Notes: generated by a model not told the origin, from the sequence alone. Positions 1-9,846 are shown, counted from the stretch's first letter. The stretch is DNA of 64,000 nt from Paracoccaceae bacterium (GCA_028097405.1 JAOHEK010000013.1:1-64000), one strand, 5' to 3'. Program-made: numbers and translations.

Positions 1-1143
1 GAAAGCGGGCGCTTGAAAGTCGGCAGCACCGTTCAGGCGCTGACCCGCGTCGGTCAAAAGATCGAACAGTTCCGCGTCACCCGCATCCAAGCCTTCCGTG
101 GATTGGGCCAAAAAGACATCGACGAAGCCACCGCCGGCGACATCGTCAGCATCGCTGGCATGTCCAAAGCCACCGTGTCGGACACGATCTGCGCGCTCGC
201 CGTCGACGAACCCTTGGAAGCCCAACCGATTGACCCGCCCACTATTTCAGTGACCTTCGGCATCAACGACAGCCCCCTGGCTGGCCGCGATGGCAAAAAG
301 GTGCAAAGCCGCGTGATCCGCGAACGCCTGATGAAAGAGGCCGAAAGCAACGTCGCCATCAAGATCGAAGACACGCCCGGCGGCGAAGCCTTCGTTGTCT
401 CGGGACGAGGCGAATTGCAGATGGGCGTTCTGATCGAAAACATGCGCCGCGAAGGCTTTGAGCTTTCAATCTCGCGCCCACAAGTTCTGACCCGCGAAAT
501 TGACGGTGTGCGCAACGAGCCCATCGAAGAAGTCACCATCGACGTCGACGACACCTATTCCGGCGCCGTGATCGAAAAGATCACCGGCCCCCGCAAAGGC
601 GAATTGGTCGAAATGAAAGCCGCAGGCGCTGGTAAAACCCGCATCGTGGCCCATGTGCCCTCGCGCGGGCTGATCGGCTATCACGGCGAATTCCTAACCG
701 ATACGCGTGGCACCGGCGTTCTGAACCGCGTCTTTCACGCTTGGGAACCTTGGCGTGGTTCCATCCCCGGTCGGCGCGCAGGCGTTCTGATCTCGATGGA
801 ATCTGGAAAATCCGTGCCCTTCGCCCTGTTCAATCTGGAAGACCGGGGCCGGATGTTCATCGGTGCGCAAGCAGACGTCTATGGCGGCATGGTCATCGGC
901 GAGCATTCGCGCGAGAACGATCTGGAAGTGAACCCGCTGAAGGGCAAGAAGCTGACGAACGTTCGCGCGTCCGGCACTGACGAAGCCGTCCGCCTGACCA
1001 CGCCCATCACACAAACTTTGGAACAGGCCATTGCCTATATCGACGACGACGAACTGGTCGAAGTCACACCAAACGCCATCCGCCTGCGCAAACGCTTTCT
1101 TGATCCCCATGAACGTAAGCGCAACGCCCGCGCCGCCAGTTAA
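1..1143 (+). CDS. typA: GTP-binding protein TypA/BipA, 3' part
   Basis: TypA/BipA is a ribosome-associated translational GTPase related to EF-G and LepA. The reading frame is open from the first base of the window, so the N-terminal G domain lies off the left edge and about 380 C-terminal residues of roughly 606 are present. Visible family signatures are SGRGELQMGVLIENMRREGF, PSRGLIGYHGEF, KKLTNVRASGTDEA and the C-terminal DDDELVEVTPNAIRLRKR. The stop is TAA at 1141-1143. The TTG near position 13 is internal and not the start. The next genes are on the opposite strand and converge on it. Confidence 0.95.
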   Translation, partial: ESGRLKVGSTVQALTRVGQKIEQFRVTRIQAFRGLGQKDIDEATAGDIVSIAGMSKATVSDTICALAVDEPLEAQPIDPPTISVTFGINDSPLAGRDGKKVQSRVIRERLMKEAESNVAIKIEDTPGGEAFVVSGRGELQMGVLIENMRREGFELSISRPQVLTREIDGVRNEPIEEVTIDVDDTYSGAVIEKITGPRKGELVEMKAAGAGKTRIVAHVPSRGLIGYHGEFLTDTRGTGVLNRVFHAWEPWRGSIPGRRAGVLISMESGKSVPFALFNLEDRGRMFIGAQADVYGGMVIGEHSRENDLEVNPLKGKKLTNVRASGTDEAVRLTTPITQTLEQAIAYIDDDELVEVTPNAIRLRKRFLDPHERKRNARAAS

Positions 1144-1302
1144 TTCCCGCGGCTCGTTGGATCAACGCTTGTGCGGCACGGGCTTTTAGACCGACGATCT
1201 TTGTAATGACGAGTGGGTCCGCTTGGCCGTTGGGTTGATGATGGACGACAAAACCGAATGTCACAGACACAGCCTGCTCGGCCTTAACCAAGGATCGCTG
1301 GC

Positions 1303-1890
1303 TCACGTCCCAAGAAGCGCTTTCAACTGGCCAACGGCCGTGTCGAAGTCTTCCTGATATCGAATGCGATCGCTGTAATTTCCGTCCTTATCGAACAGAA
1401 AGACCGAGGCCGAGTGATCCATCGTGTAATCGCCATCCCCTAAATCGACGCGCGCTGCATAGACACCAAATGCCTCAAGGGCTTTTTGCGTCTCTTCTTC
1501 GCTGCCCGTAACTCCGCGAACACCGTCGACCCAGCCAACGTAATCTTTCAGGATATCGCCGGTATCGCGAGTGGGATCGACCGTCACGAAATAGATGTTC
1601 ATGTCACGTGCTTCAGGCAACGCCTCTTGCCAGGTCAGAATATCACCCAAGGTCGTTGGACAGACATCTGGACAATGGGTGAAGCCGAAAAAGACAAGTG
1701 ACGGCGCTTGGCTCAGACTGGTTTCGGTAAACGCAGTCCCATCTGTTGCGGCAAGTGTATATTCTCCGTGACCGATCTTGCCGGCTGCATTCGCGGTCAT
1801 CCTTGGCGATATAACCATCACCCAAGCTAGGGCGACTACATTTACCGCGACCAGCCCCCAAATCGCGAGACGTAGTGTTCGTCCTGACAT
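1303..1890 (-). CDS. SCO1/SenC family copper protein
   Basis: Sco proteins are membrane-anchored, thioredoxin-fold copper chaperones that help build the CuA centre of cytochrome c oxidase in the periplasm. The 195-residue protein has one N-terminal membrane anchor (about residues 7-27), the copper-binding CPDVC motif (C73 and C77) in GFTHCPDVCPTT, and the third ligand H159 in the MDHSASVFLFD segment. A GGAGAG ribosome site lies before the ATG. It is the second gene of a minus-strand pair, 15 bases after the PCuAC gene, which suggests joint copper delivery. Family assignment is firm; the client oxidase is inferred. Confidence 0.93.
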   Translation of the reverse strand: MSGRTLRLAIWGLVAVNVVALAWVMVISPRMTANAAGKIGHGEYTLAATDGTAFTETSLSQAPSLVFFGFTHCPDVCPTTLGDILTWQEALPEARDMNIYFVTVDPTRDTGDILKDYVGWVDGVRGVTGSEEETQKALEAFGVYAARVDLGDGDYTMDHSASVFLFDKDGNYSDRIRYQEDFDTAVGQLKALLGT

Positions 1891-1905
1891 CTGTGTGCTC
1901 TCCGC

Positions 1906-2436
1906 TTAAGACCCGTGGTCGTGTTCGCCGCGCTTCGCAACTTTGCCTTCGACATTGAACGATGTTGTAACGGGACCCGTGTTTTCAAATTCAAGCGTCG
2001 CGTTCACGGTTTCACCTTCGACCATCGCCTGATCAAGCTTCATGAACATCAGATGGTAGCCACCAGGTTCCAAGGTCACGGTTTCGCCTGCAGGGATAAC
2101 AAGGCCAGCATCCAGCTTGCGCATTTGCATCGTGTCGTCGACCATTTTCATCTCGTGAACTTCGCCACGACCGGCAAAGTCAGCAGAAACCCCAACAAGC
2201 ATCTCATCCTCAGTGCCTGTATTTTCGATCGTCAGAAATGCACCAGCAACTGGTTGGTTCGGAAGCGTGGCTCGCACATAGGCACCCGTGAGGACCAAAT
2301 CACCATGCTGAACATGATCCATGGCCGTCTCGTCGTGCGCATCGTGCTTGTTGCCATGTTGTACGTCGCCTGCCGATGCGAAGGACGCTCCAACGATCAA
2401 TGCTGTTGCCACAGCAAATAGGGAAAAGACGTTCAT
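1906..2436 (-). CDS. Periplasmic copper chaperone PCu(A)C
   Basis: PCu(A)C proteins bind Cu(I) in the periplasm and pass it to Sco or directly to cytochrome oxidase. I place the start at 2436 because AGGAAG lies at normal spacing before that ATG; an upstream ATG at 2460 has no such site. The product of about 176 residues begins with a signal peptide ending near ASFASAGD, followed by a His-rich stretch. The family's H-x-M and later H-x-M copper motifs are visible in EVHEMKMV and GGYHLMFMKL. It precedes the sco gene, probably in one operon. The His/Asp-rich tail (GEHDHGS) may also hold metal. Confidence 0.92.
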   Translation of the reverse strand: MNVFSLFAVATALIVGASFASAGDVQHGNKHDAHDETAMDHVQHGDLVLTGAYVRATLPNQPVAGAFLTIENTGTEDEMLVGVSADFAGRGEVHEMKMVDDTMQMRKLDAGLVIPAGETVTLEPGGYHLMFMKLDQAMVEGETVNATLEFENTGPVTTSFNVEGKVAKRGEHDHGS

Positions 2437-2746
2437 TGACTGCTTCCTCGTTGTTTTCATCGCCCAAATGTAAAAAGTAAATTATGGCGATAGTTTGTCG
2501 TCATCGCCTTGCGGCGAAAATCCACTTGCGATCTCGTTGAGGTTTTCTTCGGCCCGGGCCAACGTGATCTGCAAAGGTTTTTTCTAAGCCTCGACGTTCA
2601 CCGTTACTGCTCGTGCGACAGAAGCAGCCGACGGCTTGCTCGCACCTCAACCAACCGACCTCAGGTCATCAAAAAAGGCCGCGTCAAACGACACGACCTT
2701 TCTTGTACGACCGAAATGTTGAAGCCGGATGCCTCCGGCAAAAAAA
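2437..2746. other. Intergenic region, PCuAC to 115-aa gene
   Basis: About 310 bases without a convincing gene. It should contain the promoter of the minus-strand copper pair, though I see no strong -35/-10 pair. It also holds a good minus-strand terminator near 2671-2701 for the gene beyond it. Open frames on the plus strand here lack family features and ribosome sites. Confidence 0.5.
2671..2701 (-). terminator. Intrinsic terminator of the 115-aa gene
   Basis: Read on the minus strand, a 12-bp stem (arms 2690-2701 and 2674-2685, with two G-U pairs that work only on this strand) closes a 4-base loop and runs into a T tract (plus-strand A run 2671-2676). It lies about 45 bases after the stop of the gene at 2747-3094. 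Confidence 0.7.
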
Positions 2747-3094
2747 CTATCGCACGAGGGAACTGACTTTGCCTGAAATCCAGACTGTGCCGGGATCCGC
2801 AGTCATTACAAAAGCCCCGGCCTTTTCGACGGCGGTACCAGATGCAAGCGCTGCAATCCGTTGTTGATATTCGGCGGCGCCCAATTGCGCGTGCAACACG
2901 CCTTTGAAAAGGACCATCACCAAAAGAAGAATAGCCAAAGCCCGCGCCGTGCCCATCCGCGTTTTCCGACGCGGTTTCGCAACCATCATCCCGTCATCCA
3001 TCACCTTGGTCACATAACCACGCGATAGTTTCGTATGGCGCCGACTAATACGGCTCATCCGACGGTCAAATTCATCAAACTGCGAAACAGACAT
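2747..3094 (-). CDS. Hypothetical single-span membrane protein
   Basis: I do not recognise this 115-residue protein. Residues 1-47 are basic and likely cytoplasmic (several Arg/Lys clusters such as RRMSRISRRHTK). One membrane helix follows, around ARALAILLLVMVLFKGV, and then about 45 residues outside with no cysteines. It has a GAGAGG ribosome site before the ATG and its own terminator. The layout suggests a small bitopic protein of unknown role, transcribed alone; coding is supported by start site, terminator and amino-acid composition. Confidence 0.65.
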   Translation of the reverse strand: MSVSQFDEFDRRMSRISRRHTKLSRGYVTKVMDDGMMVAKPRRKTRMGTARALAILLLVMVLFKGVLHAQLGAAEYQQRIAALASGTAVEKAGAFVMTADPGTVWISGKVSSLVR

Positions 3095-3194
3095 AACAGG
3101 CCTCTCACTAACTCCGGATCGTCCCGGCGAGAATAAAATAAGTCGAGGAATGTGGCAGTAATAAGGCCTAAGGCACGGAAAACATGAGACTTCG

Positions 3195-4070
3195 TTAGAA
3201 ATTAAGGTTATTTCGCGTCAACACCAACGTGGTCCAGTCGACAATGTCCGTGCGATTGGCAAGATTGAAGCCGTGGGCTGCATAATGCTCTGTCACAGTT
3301 TCGGCTTGTTCCACCAAAAGACCACTAAGAATCGCTGTCCCGCCCGGTGAAATCACCCGCATCATGTCCGAAGCAAGCTCCATCAAAGGGCCTTTCAGAA
3401 TGTTGGCCAGCACCAGATCAAAGGGCCCTGCCAAGCGGTCGTGGGCAAAGCCAACGGCCTCAACAACCTCAATCCGATCCGTCAGATCATTGGCGCTCAG
3501 ATTGACACGCGCCACATCCACCGCAACCTGATCAATGTCCGAAGCGATCACTTTCCCCGACCAAACCTTGGCCGCCGCCATCGCCAAAACCGCAGTCCCA
3601 CACCCGATATCAGCCACATGTTTCGGCTCAACGCCCTGATCAACCAACCCGTCAATCGCGCGCAAACACCCCAAAGTCGTGCCGTGATGCCCGGTTCCGA
3701 AAGCCATCGCAGCCTCGATCAAAAGCGCAATACGCCCCTCCGGCAGCTTGTCGGCATCATGGGCGCCGTACACAAAGAACCGTCCGGCCTCAACCGGCGC
3801 CAATTCACGCCTCACATGGGCGACCCAATCGGTTTCGGGCACTTCTGAGACAACAAAATCCGACGCTTGGTGTACGGCCGCCAAAAGCGCCAACGCCAAC
3901 TCATCCGGCGCTTCAATGAAATAACCCCCGACTTCCCAGGTGCCGGTGCTGTCTTCCACTTCAAAAACACCCACGCCAGTCGGTGTAACGACTAAATCCT
4001 CAAGCGACGCGCCCAAAGCCTCGGCGCGCCCGCGATCATTCAAAGTTGTCAAAGCCGTCCAAGTCGTCAT
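3195..4070 (-). CDS. prmA: Ribosomal protein L11 methyltransferase
   Basis: PrmA trimethylates ribosomal protein L11 using S-adenosylmethionine. The C-terminal half shows the class I methyltransferase signature VADIGCGTAVLAMAAAK and the LVLANILKGPLMEL segment typical of PrmA; the N-terminal half is the L11-recognition domain. I start at the ATG giving MTTWTALTTL (about 291 residues), which matches the usual start in relatives, rather than 12 codons earlier. A copy of the dispersed GC-rich hairpin element lies just upstream and points at this gene. Confidence 0.93.
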   Translation of the reverse strand: MTTWTALTTLNDRGRAEALGASLEDLVVTPTGVGVFEVEDSTGTWEVGGYFIEAPDELALALLAAVHQASDFVVSEVPETDWVAHVRRELAPVEAGRFFVYGAHDADKLPEGRIALLIEAAMAFGTGHHGTTLGCLRAIDGLVDQGVEPKHVADIGCGTAVLAMAAAKVWSGKVIASDIDQVAVDVARVNLSANDLTDRIEVVEAVGFAHDRLAGPFDLVLANILKGPLMELASDMMRVISPGGTAILSGLLVEQAETVTEHYAAHGFNLANRTDIVDWTTLVLTRNNLNF

Positions 4071-4110
4071 GCCAGCCGAGCTACGCCCTCCCCCAGCCGG
4101 GGTCAACCGG

Positions 4111-4166
4111 CCTTCATCTGGCCAAAAATATCCCGGGGGAGCGCGCCAGCGCGGGGGCAGAGCCCC
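4111..4166 (-). repeat. Dispersed GC-rich hairpin element, copy 1
   Basis: Read on the minus strand this has a GGGGC-TCT-GCCCC hairpin (4154-4166), then CCCCCGGGATATTTTT and GGCCAGATGAAGG. The same layout recurs at 12827-12880, 38344-38400 and 59108-59160. Here it lies between msrA and prmA, both on the minus strand, with its purine-rich end toward the prmA start. Confidence 0.75.
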
Positions 4167-4227
4167 AAAAAAGATTGCCCCCGCAGGGGCGGCCTAACCG
4201 CGACGCCGAACAGGCGGCGCAAATCCT

Positions 4228-4884
4228 CTAGACCCTTACACCCATCCCAATCGGGCAAGTCACCCCTGTGCCGCCAATCCCACAATATCCCGAAGGGTTT
4301 TTCGCCAGATACTGCTGGTGGTAGGTTTCCGCAAAATAGAAAGCGCCAGCCTCGATGATTTCCGTCGTAATCGCGCCATGCCCAGCATCACTTAACCGCG
4401 GCCCAAACATCGCTTTCGAAGCCTCAGCTGCCCTGCGCTGCGCCTCATTCGTCCAGTAAATACCCGAACGGTACTGCGTGCCCACATCGTTGCCCTGCCG
4501 CATGCCTTGGGTTGGATTGTGGCCTTCCCAAAAGACCCGCAACAGCTCGTCATAACCGATCACGCTCGGATCATAGACCACGCGCACAATCTCATTATGT
4601 CCGGTTTTGCCGCTACAAACCTCTTCATAGGTTGCGTTTTCCGTGTGCCCGGCGCCGTAGCCCACCATAGTCAGCCAAACACCATCCAGCTTCCAAAACA
4701 TCCGCTCGACGCCCCAGAAACACCCCATCCCAAAGATCGCTACTTCAAAGCCATCCGGCACATCAGCGCTTAAAGGGCGGTCAAAGACGAAATGCGGTTC
4801 GGTGATCTGGATCGGCGCATCCCGTCCGGCCAAAGCCTCGTCAGCACTTACCATATCAACGTTTTTTCTGAATAGTTGGAACAT
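4228..4884 (-). CDS. msrA: Peptide methionine sulfoxide reductase A
   Basis: MsrA reduces methionine-S-sulfoxide, free or in proteins, repairing oxidative damage. The 218-residue protein contains the active-site GCFWG motif (in [14 protein letters not shown]) and the conserved [10 protein letters not shown] and [14 protein letters not shown] segments. The N-terminal extension of about 45 residues is a common feature of longer MsrA proteins. AAGGAG lies seven bases before the ATG. A cysteine at the C-terminal side ([12 protein letters not shown]) could act as resolving residue. Confidence 0.95.
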   Translation of the reverse strand: MFQLFRKNVDMVSADEALAGRDAPIQITEPHFVFDRPLSADVPDGFEVAIFGMGCFWGVERMFWKLDGVWLTMVGYGAGHTENATYEEVCSGKTGHNEIVRVVYDPSVIGYDELLRVFWEGHNPTQGMRQGNDVGTQYRSGIYWTNEAQRRAAEASKAMFGPRLSDAGHGAITTEIIEAGAFYFAETYHQQYLAKNPSGYCGIGGTGVTCPIGMGVRV

Positions 4885-4944
4885 GGGCTCTCCTTTTCAG
4901 GTTTCCCGAGAATATGGGGGCGAACCGTTCGAAAGCCAAGTAAT

Positions 4945-6171
4945 TCACGTCAAAGGTGCTACAAGTCCTCGTGAGAAAATCGTCTCATTGCCCTTCTCAG
5001 GCTGTCTTGGGATCATCAACGCCAAGCTTAACGACACACAAGCCATGCCCGCCGCCAACCCAAAAACAGCGCCGGGAAAGACGACCCAAAGGTACCCCAT
5101 TGACGCAGGCAGGAAGACGGCCGCGATGTGATTGATCGTAAAGGCCACGGCGGCTGTCGGCGCGATATCACCCGGATCAGCGATCTTTTGAAAATAAGTC
5201 TTCTGCGCAAAGGCCAATGCAAAGAACAGATGGTCGATCACGTATAGCGTGGCGGCCAAAACAACGCCCCAGCCGAACATGTATATCCCGCCGTAGGCCA
5301 GAAAAACGATAATCAACCCGACGTATTCAAACGCCAAAATATTCCGCTCGCCCCAATGACCCAAAGCCCGGCCCATCAAGGGCGCAAAGACCATATTGGC
5401 CAGAAAATTGATCAGAAATAACGCCGTGACTTCATGTACTTCAAAGCCAAAACGTTCGACCATCATAAAGGCAGCAAACACCAGAAAAATCTGCCGCCGC
5501 GCGCCCGACATGAATTGCAGCGCATAATAAAGCCAGTACCGCCGCCGGAAGATCATCTTCTTGATCTGCGGCTCGCCTTCGAATTGTGGGAACACCGCAG
5601 CACAGTAAAGCGTGATCACCACACAAGCCCCGCCTGCAATCAGATAGACGGTGTTGTACGATAGATCAAAAAGCTCCCACGTCGCCACCAAAAGCCCATA
5701 GGACAACAGCGACGCGCCAGAACCCACAGCCACCAGCCAGCCCAACGCCTGCGGAGCGCGCTCCTTCGACAACCACTGAAGCTGCAAGGATTGGTTCACC
5801 GTTTCAAAATAATGATACCCGATGGACGAGATCATGGTGACCACCAGTATGCCGCCAAAACTTGGGAACCACGCCGTGACAGCCGTTGCCGCCCCCAGCA
5901 ACAACAAGGACACCAAGCCCAATACCTGCTCGCGCATGAACATGATCACCGCGATCACACCAACGGCCAGAAAGCCAGGTATCTCGCGCACGGAATGCAG
6001 CCAGCCGATCTCAACACCGGTGAACCCGGCCCGTTCTATGACAAAGTTGTTCAAAAGCGCCGACCAAGTCGCAAAGGCCAGCGGCAAGGCCGCTGCCATC
6101 AGCATCAAAAGCGTCATCGGACGCCGCCAGACCGGCAGGGTATGGGCGTCTTCAAGCTTTACGATCTGCAT
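4945..6171 (-). CDS. Major facilitator superfamily transporter
   Basis: An inner-membrane protein of 408 residues with about twelve hydrophobic segments in two groups, separated by a cytoplasmic stretch around EGEPQIKKMIFRRRYW. This is the MFS pattern. No substrate can be read from the sequence. The gene sits alone between msrA and priA on the same strand, with gaps of 60 and 75 bases. The ribosome site is weak, so the start is less certain than the family. Confidence 0.8.
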   Translation of the reverse strand: MQIVKLEDAHTLPVWRRPMTLLMLMAAALPLAFATWSALLNNFVIERAGFTGVEIGWLHSVREIPGFLAVGVIAVIMFMREQVLGLVSLLLLGAATAVTAWFPSFGGILVVTMISSIGYHYFETVNQSLQLQWLSKERAPQALGWLVAVGSGASLLSYGLLVATWELFDLSYNTVYLIAGGACVVITLYCAAVFPQFEGEPQIKKMIFRRRYWLYYALQFMSGARRQIFLVFAAFMMVERFGFEVHEVTALFLINFLANMVFAPLMGRALGHWGERNILAFEYVGLIIVFLAYGGIYMFGWGVVLAATLYVIDHLFFALAFAQKTYFQKIADPGDIAPTAAVAFTINHIAAVFLPASMGYLWVVFPGAVFGLAAGMACVSLSLALMIPRQPEKGNETIFSRGLVAPLT

Positions 6172-6246
6172 AAGACTGCTTTACGCCCTTCGTCAGACGT
6201 TGGAAAGTGGCGCGTCTCTGCCCACCCCAAAGGTTTCAACGTCGGT

Positions 6247-8439
6247 TCAGTAAAAACTCTGTGGGTCGATGTCGATTGACAGCCTTAGATTATTGGGCAG
6301 TCGGATCTGGGCGACCCATGCCGCAAGTGCAGATTGTAACGGCGCTTTTTTATCGGCCTTGACCAAAAGCCGCACGCGGTGACGGCCTCTAACCCGAGCA
6401 ATAGGAGCGGCGGCAGGCCCATAAACCTGAGCTCCGATGCGGCGCAACGGATCGGACCGGGCCGCCAGCGCTTTGCCCACATCAAAGACGTCCTGCACAT
6501 TAGGCGACGACAGGATGATCCCGGCCATACGCCCAAAGGGCGGCACGCCCGCCGCACGACGCTCGCCCGCTTCTGCACGCCAGAAGTCTTCTTCATCGCC
6601 TGACAGGATCGCACGGATCACGGGATGTTCCGGCTGGAAGGTTTGTAAAAGCGAGACACCCGGTCTCTCCGCCCGCCCCGCCCGGCCCGACACTTGGCGC
6701 ATCAGTTGAAACGTCCGTTCTGCTGCGCGCAGGTCCGAACCTTGCAAACCCAGATCCGCATCAATGACACCCACCAATGTCAAAAGCGGAAAGTTGTGAC
6801 CTTTGGCAATGATCTGGGTGCCGACGATGATGTCCGCAGTACCTTCGGCGATCTCTTCTATCTGCGCTTTCAACGCCCTCGCCGAACCGAACAAATCCGA
6901 CGACAGAACCGCGATCCGCGCATCTGGGAACAGCGCTGTCACCTCTTCGGCCAAGCGTTCGACACCGGGGCCGACGGGCGCCATGCGGTCTTCCACTTCG
7001 CAAGACGGGCAGACGTTCGGCAATGGTTTCGTCTCGCCGCACTGGTGGCACATCAAGCGTTTCTGAAAGCGGTGCTCGACCATCCGCGCGTCACAGTGAT
7101 CGCAGCCCACCTGATGCCCACAGGCCCGACAAATCGTCACCGGCGCATAGCCACGACGGTTCAAGAACAGTAACGACTGCTCGCCCGCCACGACCCGGTC
7201 CGTCACCGCACGCACCAGTGTGGGCGAAATCCAACGGCTCCCCGGCAAGTCCTCGGCCCGCATATCAATCGCGCGCATCTCGGGCATGACAGCGGCCCCA
7301 AAGCGCGAAGTCAGCGTGAGACGGGCATACTTTCCCGCATCCGCATTGGCCCAACTTTCCAAGGATGGTGTGGCCGACGCCAGCACCACTTGCGCCCCTG
7401 TAATTGATCCCCGCAACACGGCCATGTCGCGCGCATTGTACAGCACGCCGTCTTCCTGCTTGTAGGAAGTGTCGTGTTCTTCGTCGACCACGATCAGGCC
7501 AAGCGATTGAAACGGAAGAAATAAAGCCGACCGCGCACCAACGACCAAGTCAGCGCCGTTTTCGGCCACCATCTTCCACACGCGGCGACGCTCGGTCATG
7601 GTGACGCCCGAATGCCACTCGGCAGGACGCGCGCCAAAGCGAGCCTCAACCCGCGTCAGAAACTCGGACGTTAGGGCGATTTCCGGCAGTAACACCAACG
7701 CTTGCCGCCCGGCTTCCAGACAAGCAGCGACGGCTTCAAGGTACACCTCAGTCTTGCCTGATCCGGTCACGCCTTTCAAAAGTGTCGCGCCGAATTTGCC
7801 CGAGGCCACACCGGCGGTCAGCGCGTCCGAAGCGGCGGCTTGCTCGGCCGTCAAATCAACCTGCGCCACGCCGGGGTCCAACTTTGCGAAGGGCAGATCG
7901 CGGGGGCTGTCTTCTTCGGCGACCACACCTTGGGTGACCAGACCTTTGACAACGCTGGTCGATACACCTCCCATGTCGGCAAGTTCTTTCAACGTGAAAG
8001 CAAGCCCGCCGTATTCGTCCAACACAGCAACCACCTTGCGGCGGGCATCGGTCCAGCGGTCGGGGTTTTCCGTCGTGCCACGGCGATAAATTTTGCGCAT
8101 CGATGGCGGATCACCCAAACCCGGCGCGCGCGTGCCAAGACGCAACATGGCTGGCATCGGCGTCAGCGTGTAATCGGCGACACGAATCAGAAAGCTCTTC
8201 ATCTCATCCTGCATCGGCACCGCATCCAGAACGCGGATCACGCTGCGCACCTTGGCAAGGTCATAACCACCCTCGCCCGGCCCCCAAACAACACCAATCA
8301 CTTTGCGCGGCCCAAGCGGCACCTCGACGAAAGCGCCCTCAAAGACACCGCCTTCGGGCGCTTTGTAATCCAGCGCGCGATCTAAAGGCTGGGTCGTCAG
8401 GACGGCAATCAAATCGCCTTCTGCATAGTGAGTTTGCAT
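6247..8439 (-). CDS. priA: Primosomal protein N' (PriA helicase)
   Basis: PriA is the 3'-to-5' DNA helicase that recognises stalled forks and reloads the replisome. The 730-residue protein has an N-terminal DNA-binding domain, Walker A GVTGSGKT (residues 223-230), a DEEH Walker B box in VVDEEHDTSYKQED, and a zinc-binding insert with paired cysteines (CRACGHQVGCDHC, CHQCGETKPLPNVCPSC). Motifs V and VI follow in GTQIIAKGHNFP and QVSGRAGRAE. Its stop lies three bases from the end of the LysE gene, so the two are co-directional and tightly packed. Length matches the family. Confidence 0.97.
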   Translation of the reverse strand: MQTHYAEGDLIAVLTTQPLDRALDYKAPEGGVFEGAFVEVPLGPRKVIGVVWGPGEGGYDLAKVRSVIRVLDAVPMQDEMKSFLIRVADYTLTPMPAMLRLGTRAPGLGDPPSMRKIYRRGTTENPDRWTDARRKVVAVLDEYGGLAFTLKELADMGGVSTSVVKGLVTQGVVAEEDSPRDLPFAKLDPGVAQVDLTAEQAAASDALTAGVASGKFGATLLKGVTGSGKTEVYLEAVAACLEAGRQALVLLPEIALTSEFLTRVEARFGARPAEWHSGVTMTERRRVWKMVAENGADLVVGARSALFLPFQSLGLIVVDEEHDTSYKQEDGVLYNARDMAVLRGSITGAQVVLASATPSLESWANADAGKYARLTLTSRFGAAVMPEMRAIDMRAEDLPGSRWISPTLVRAVTDRVVAGEQSLLFLNRRGYAPVTICRACGHQVGCDHCDARMVEHRFQKRLMCHQCGETKPLPNVCPSCEVEDRMAPVGPGVERLAEEVTALFPDARIAVLSSDLFGSARALKAQIEEIAEGTADIIVGTQIIAKGHNFPLLTLVGVIDADLGLQGSDLRAAERTFQLMRQVSGRAGRAERPGVSLLQTFQPEHPVIRAILSGDEEDFWRAEAGERRAAGVPPFGRMAGIILSSPNVQDVFDVGKALAARSDPLRRIGAQVYGPAAAPIARVRGRHRVRLLVKADKKAPLQSALAAWVAQIRLPNNLRLSIDIDPQSFY

Positions 8440-8442
8440 GAT

Positions 8443-9075
8443 CTAGCTTGTGGCCCGACGCAACATCGCAGTGGCCAGCCCCATAGCGACCAGAGCTCCG
8501 CCCCCTGCGCGGGTCATCCAAGCGATGACATTCGGACGCCGTATTGCCTGACGCATTTTGTCCGCCAACAGCGCATAGGCCAAAGCATTGATGCCCGCGA
8601 GACCGACGAAAGTTGCGATCAACACGATGGATTGCCCGAACAGCAGTGCGCCGGGGTTAAGGAACTGTGGCACAAAGGCGATGAAAAAGACGATGGATTT
8701 GGGATTAAGCGCCGTTACAGCCGCCGCGTTCAGAAAAGCCGCACGCGGGGCAATAGTGCCTTCGGTGGTTTCAAGATCAAGCGCTGTGGATTTGGCGCCT
8801 CGTATCATCTTGACGCCGAGCCAGATCAGATAGACCGCGCCCACCCATTTCAGCGCGGTGAACAAGCTGGCCGAGGCCAAGACCAGCGCCCCAAGGCCTG
8901 CCAGCGACGCGCTCATCGCGATCAGATCGCCCACGGCCACGCCTAAGGCCGTCGGCACTGCAATCCGTCGCCCCTGCCCAATAGCATAGGCCAAGACCAG
9001 CAAAACCGTTGGTCCGGGGATCAGCAACAAGGCCGTCGAGGCTGCGGCAAAAGCCAGCCAGAGTGAAAAATCCAT
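8443..9075 (-). CDS. LysE/RhtB family amino-acid exporter
   Basis: Members of this family export amino acids across the inner membrane. The protein of about 210 residues has some six hydrophobic helices, and carries the family signature PGPTVLLVLAYAIGQGRR near the N terminus and the NPKSIVFF segment in the middle. I choose the ATG at 9075, preceded by GGAGG at eight bases; the track's longer start eight codons upstream has no ribosome site. The substrate is unknown. It is followed directly by priA and diverges from fsa. Confidence 0.88.
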   Translation of the reverse strand: MDFSLWLAFAAASTALLLIPGPTVLLVLAYAIGQGRRIAVPTALGVAVGDLIAMSASLAGLGALVLASASLFTALKWVGAVYLIWLGVKMIRGAKSTALDLETTEGTIAPRAAFLNAAAVTALNPKSIVFFIAFVPQFLNPGALLFGQSIVLIATFVGLAGINALAYALLADKMRQAIRRPNVIAWMTRAGGGALVAMGLATAMLRRATS

Positions 9076-9173
9076 AAGCGTACCTCCGGGGTTGGACAAT
9101 CAGGGGTTCAGCCTTGGCGCGGCTTCAGGTATCAGTGCCACGAAACCAGAACCATCCGCCAGAGGGGACGCCC

Positions 9174-9827
9174 ATGAAATTCTTCGTCGACACCGCAGAC
9201 ACCGACGCCATTGCCGAGCTGAACGAGCTTGGGATGGTTGACGGCGTCACCACAAACCCATCGCTGATCCACAAATCCGGCCGCGACATCAAAGAGGTGA
9301 TCGCCGAAATCTCAAAAATGGTCGACGGCCCCGTTAGCGCCGAAACCGTGGCGACCGACTTTGAGACCATGGTGAAAGAAGGCCATGAGGTCGCAAAACT
9401 TGGCGACAACATCGCAATCAAAGTGCCTTTGACCTGGGCGGGCTTGCGCGCCTGCAAACATCTTTCCGGCGAAGGCCATATGGTCAATGTCACGCTTTGC
9501 TTTTCTGCAAACCAAGCCCTTTTGGCCGCGAAAGCCGGAGCCACCTTCATCTCGCCCTTTATTGGACGGCTTGACGATCTGAACCTTGATGGCATGGATC
9601 TGATCGCAGACATTCGCGAAATCTATGACAACTACGGCTTTGAGACCCAGATTTTGGCGGCCTCGATCCGGTCGGCCAATCACATGTCAGAAGCCGCAAA
9701 GATCGGTGCCGATGTGGCCACAGCCCCTCCGGGCGTCATCAAGAAAATGGCCGAACACGTGTTGACCGATAAGGGTCTGGACGCGTTTTTGTCGGACTGG
9801 GCGAAAACGGGCCAATCGATCCTTTAG
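9174..9827 (+). CDS. fsa: Fructose-6-phosphate aldolase / small transaldolase
   Basis: This 217-residue protein belongs to the short transaldolase (TalC/MipB) group, which either cleaves fructose 6-phosphate or acts as transaldolase in the pentose phosphate pathway; sequence alone does not separate the two. It opens [13 protein letters not shown] and contains [15 protein letters not shown], the Schiff-base lysine region [13 protein letters not shown], and the [11 protein letters not shown] segment. AGAGGGG lies before the ATG at 9174; longer starts upstream are unlikely. It stands alone on the plus strand between two minus-strand groups. Confidence 0.92.
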   Translation: MKFFVDTADTDAIAELNELGMVDGVTTNPSLIHKSGRDIKEVIAEISKMVDGPVSAETVATDFETMVKEGHEVAKLGDNIAIKVPLTWAGLRACKHLSGEGHMVNVTLCFSANQALLAAKAGATFISPFIGRLDDLNLDGMDLIADIREIYDNYGFETQILAASIRSANHMSEAAKIGADVATAPPGVIKKMAEHVLTDKGLDAFLSDWAKTGQSIL

Positions 9828-9846
9828 CAGTCGGCGCGCTTAAGGG

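Noticed and set aside
1064-1306. 80-codon minus-strand frame starting at the sco stop
   Set aside because: It runs into the end of typA on the other strand, shows no family features and has no clear ribosome site.
4136-4194. GC-rich inverted repeats as an insertion-sequence end
   Set aside because: No transposase or target duplication; the part fits the dispersed hairpin element instead.
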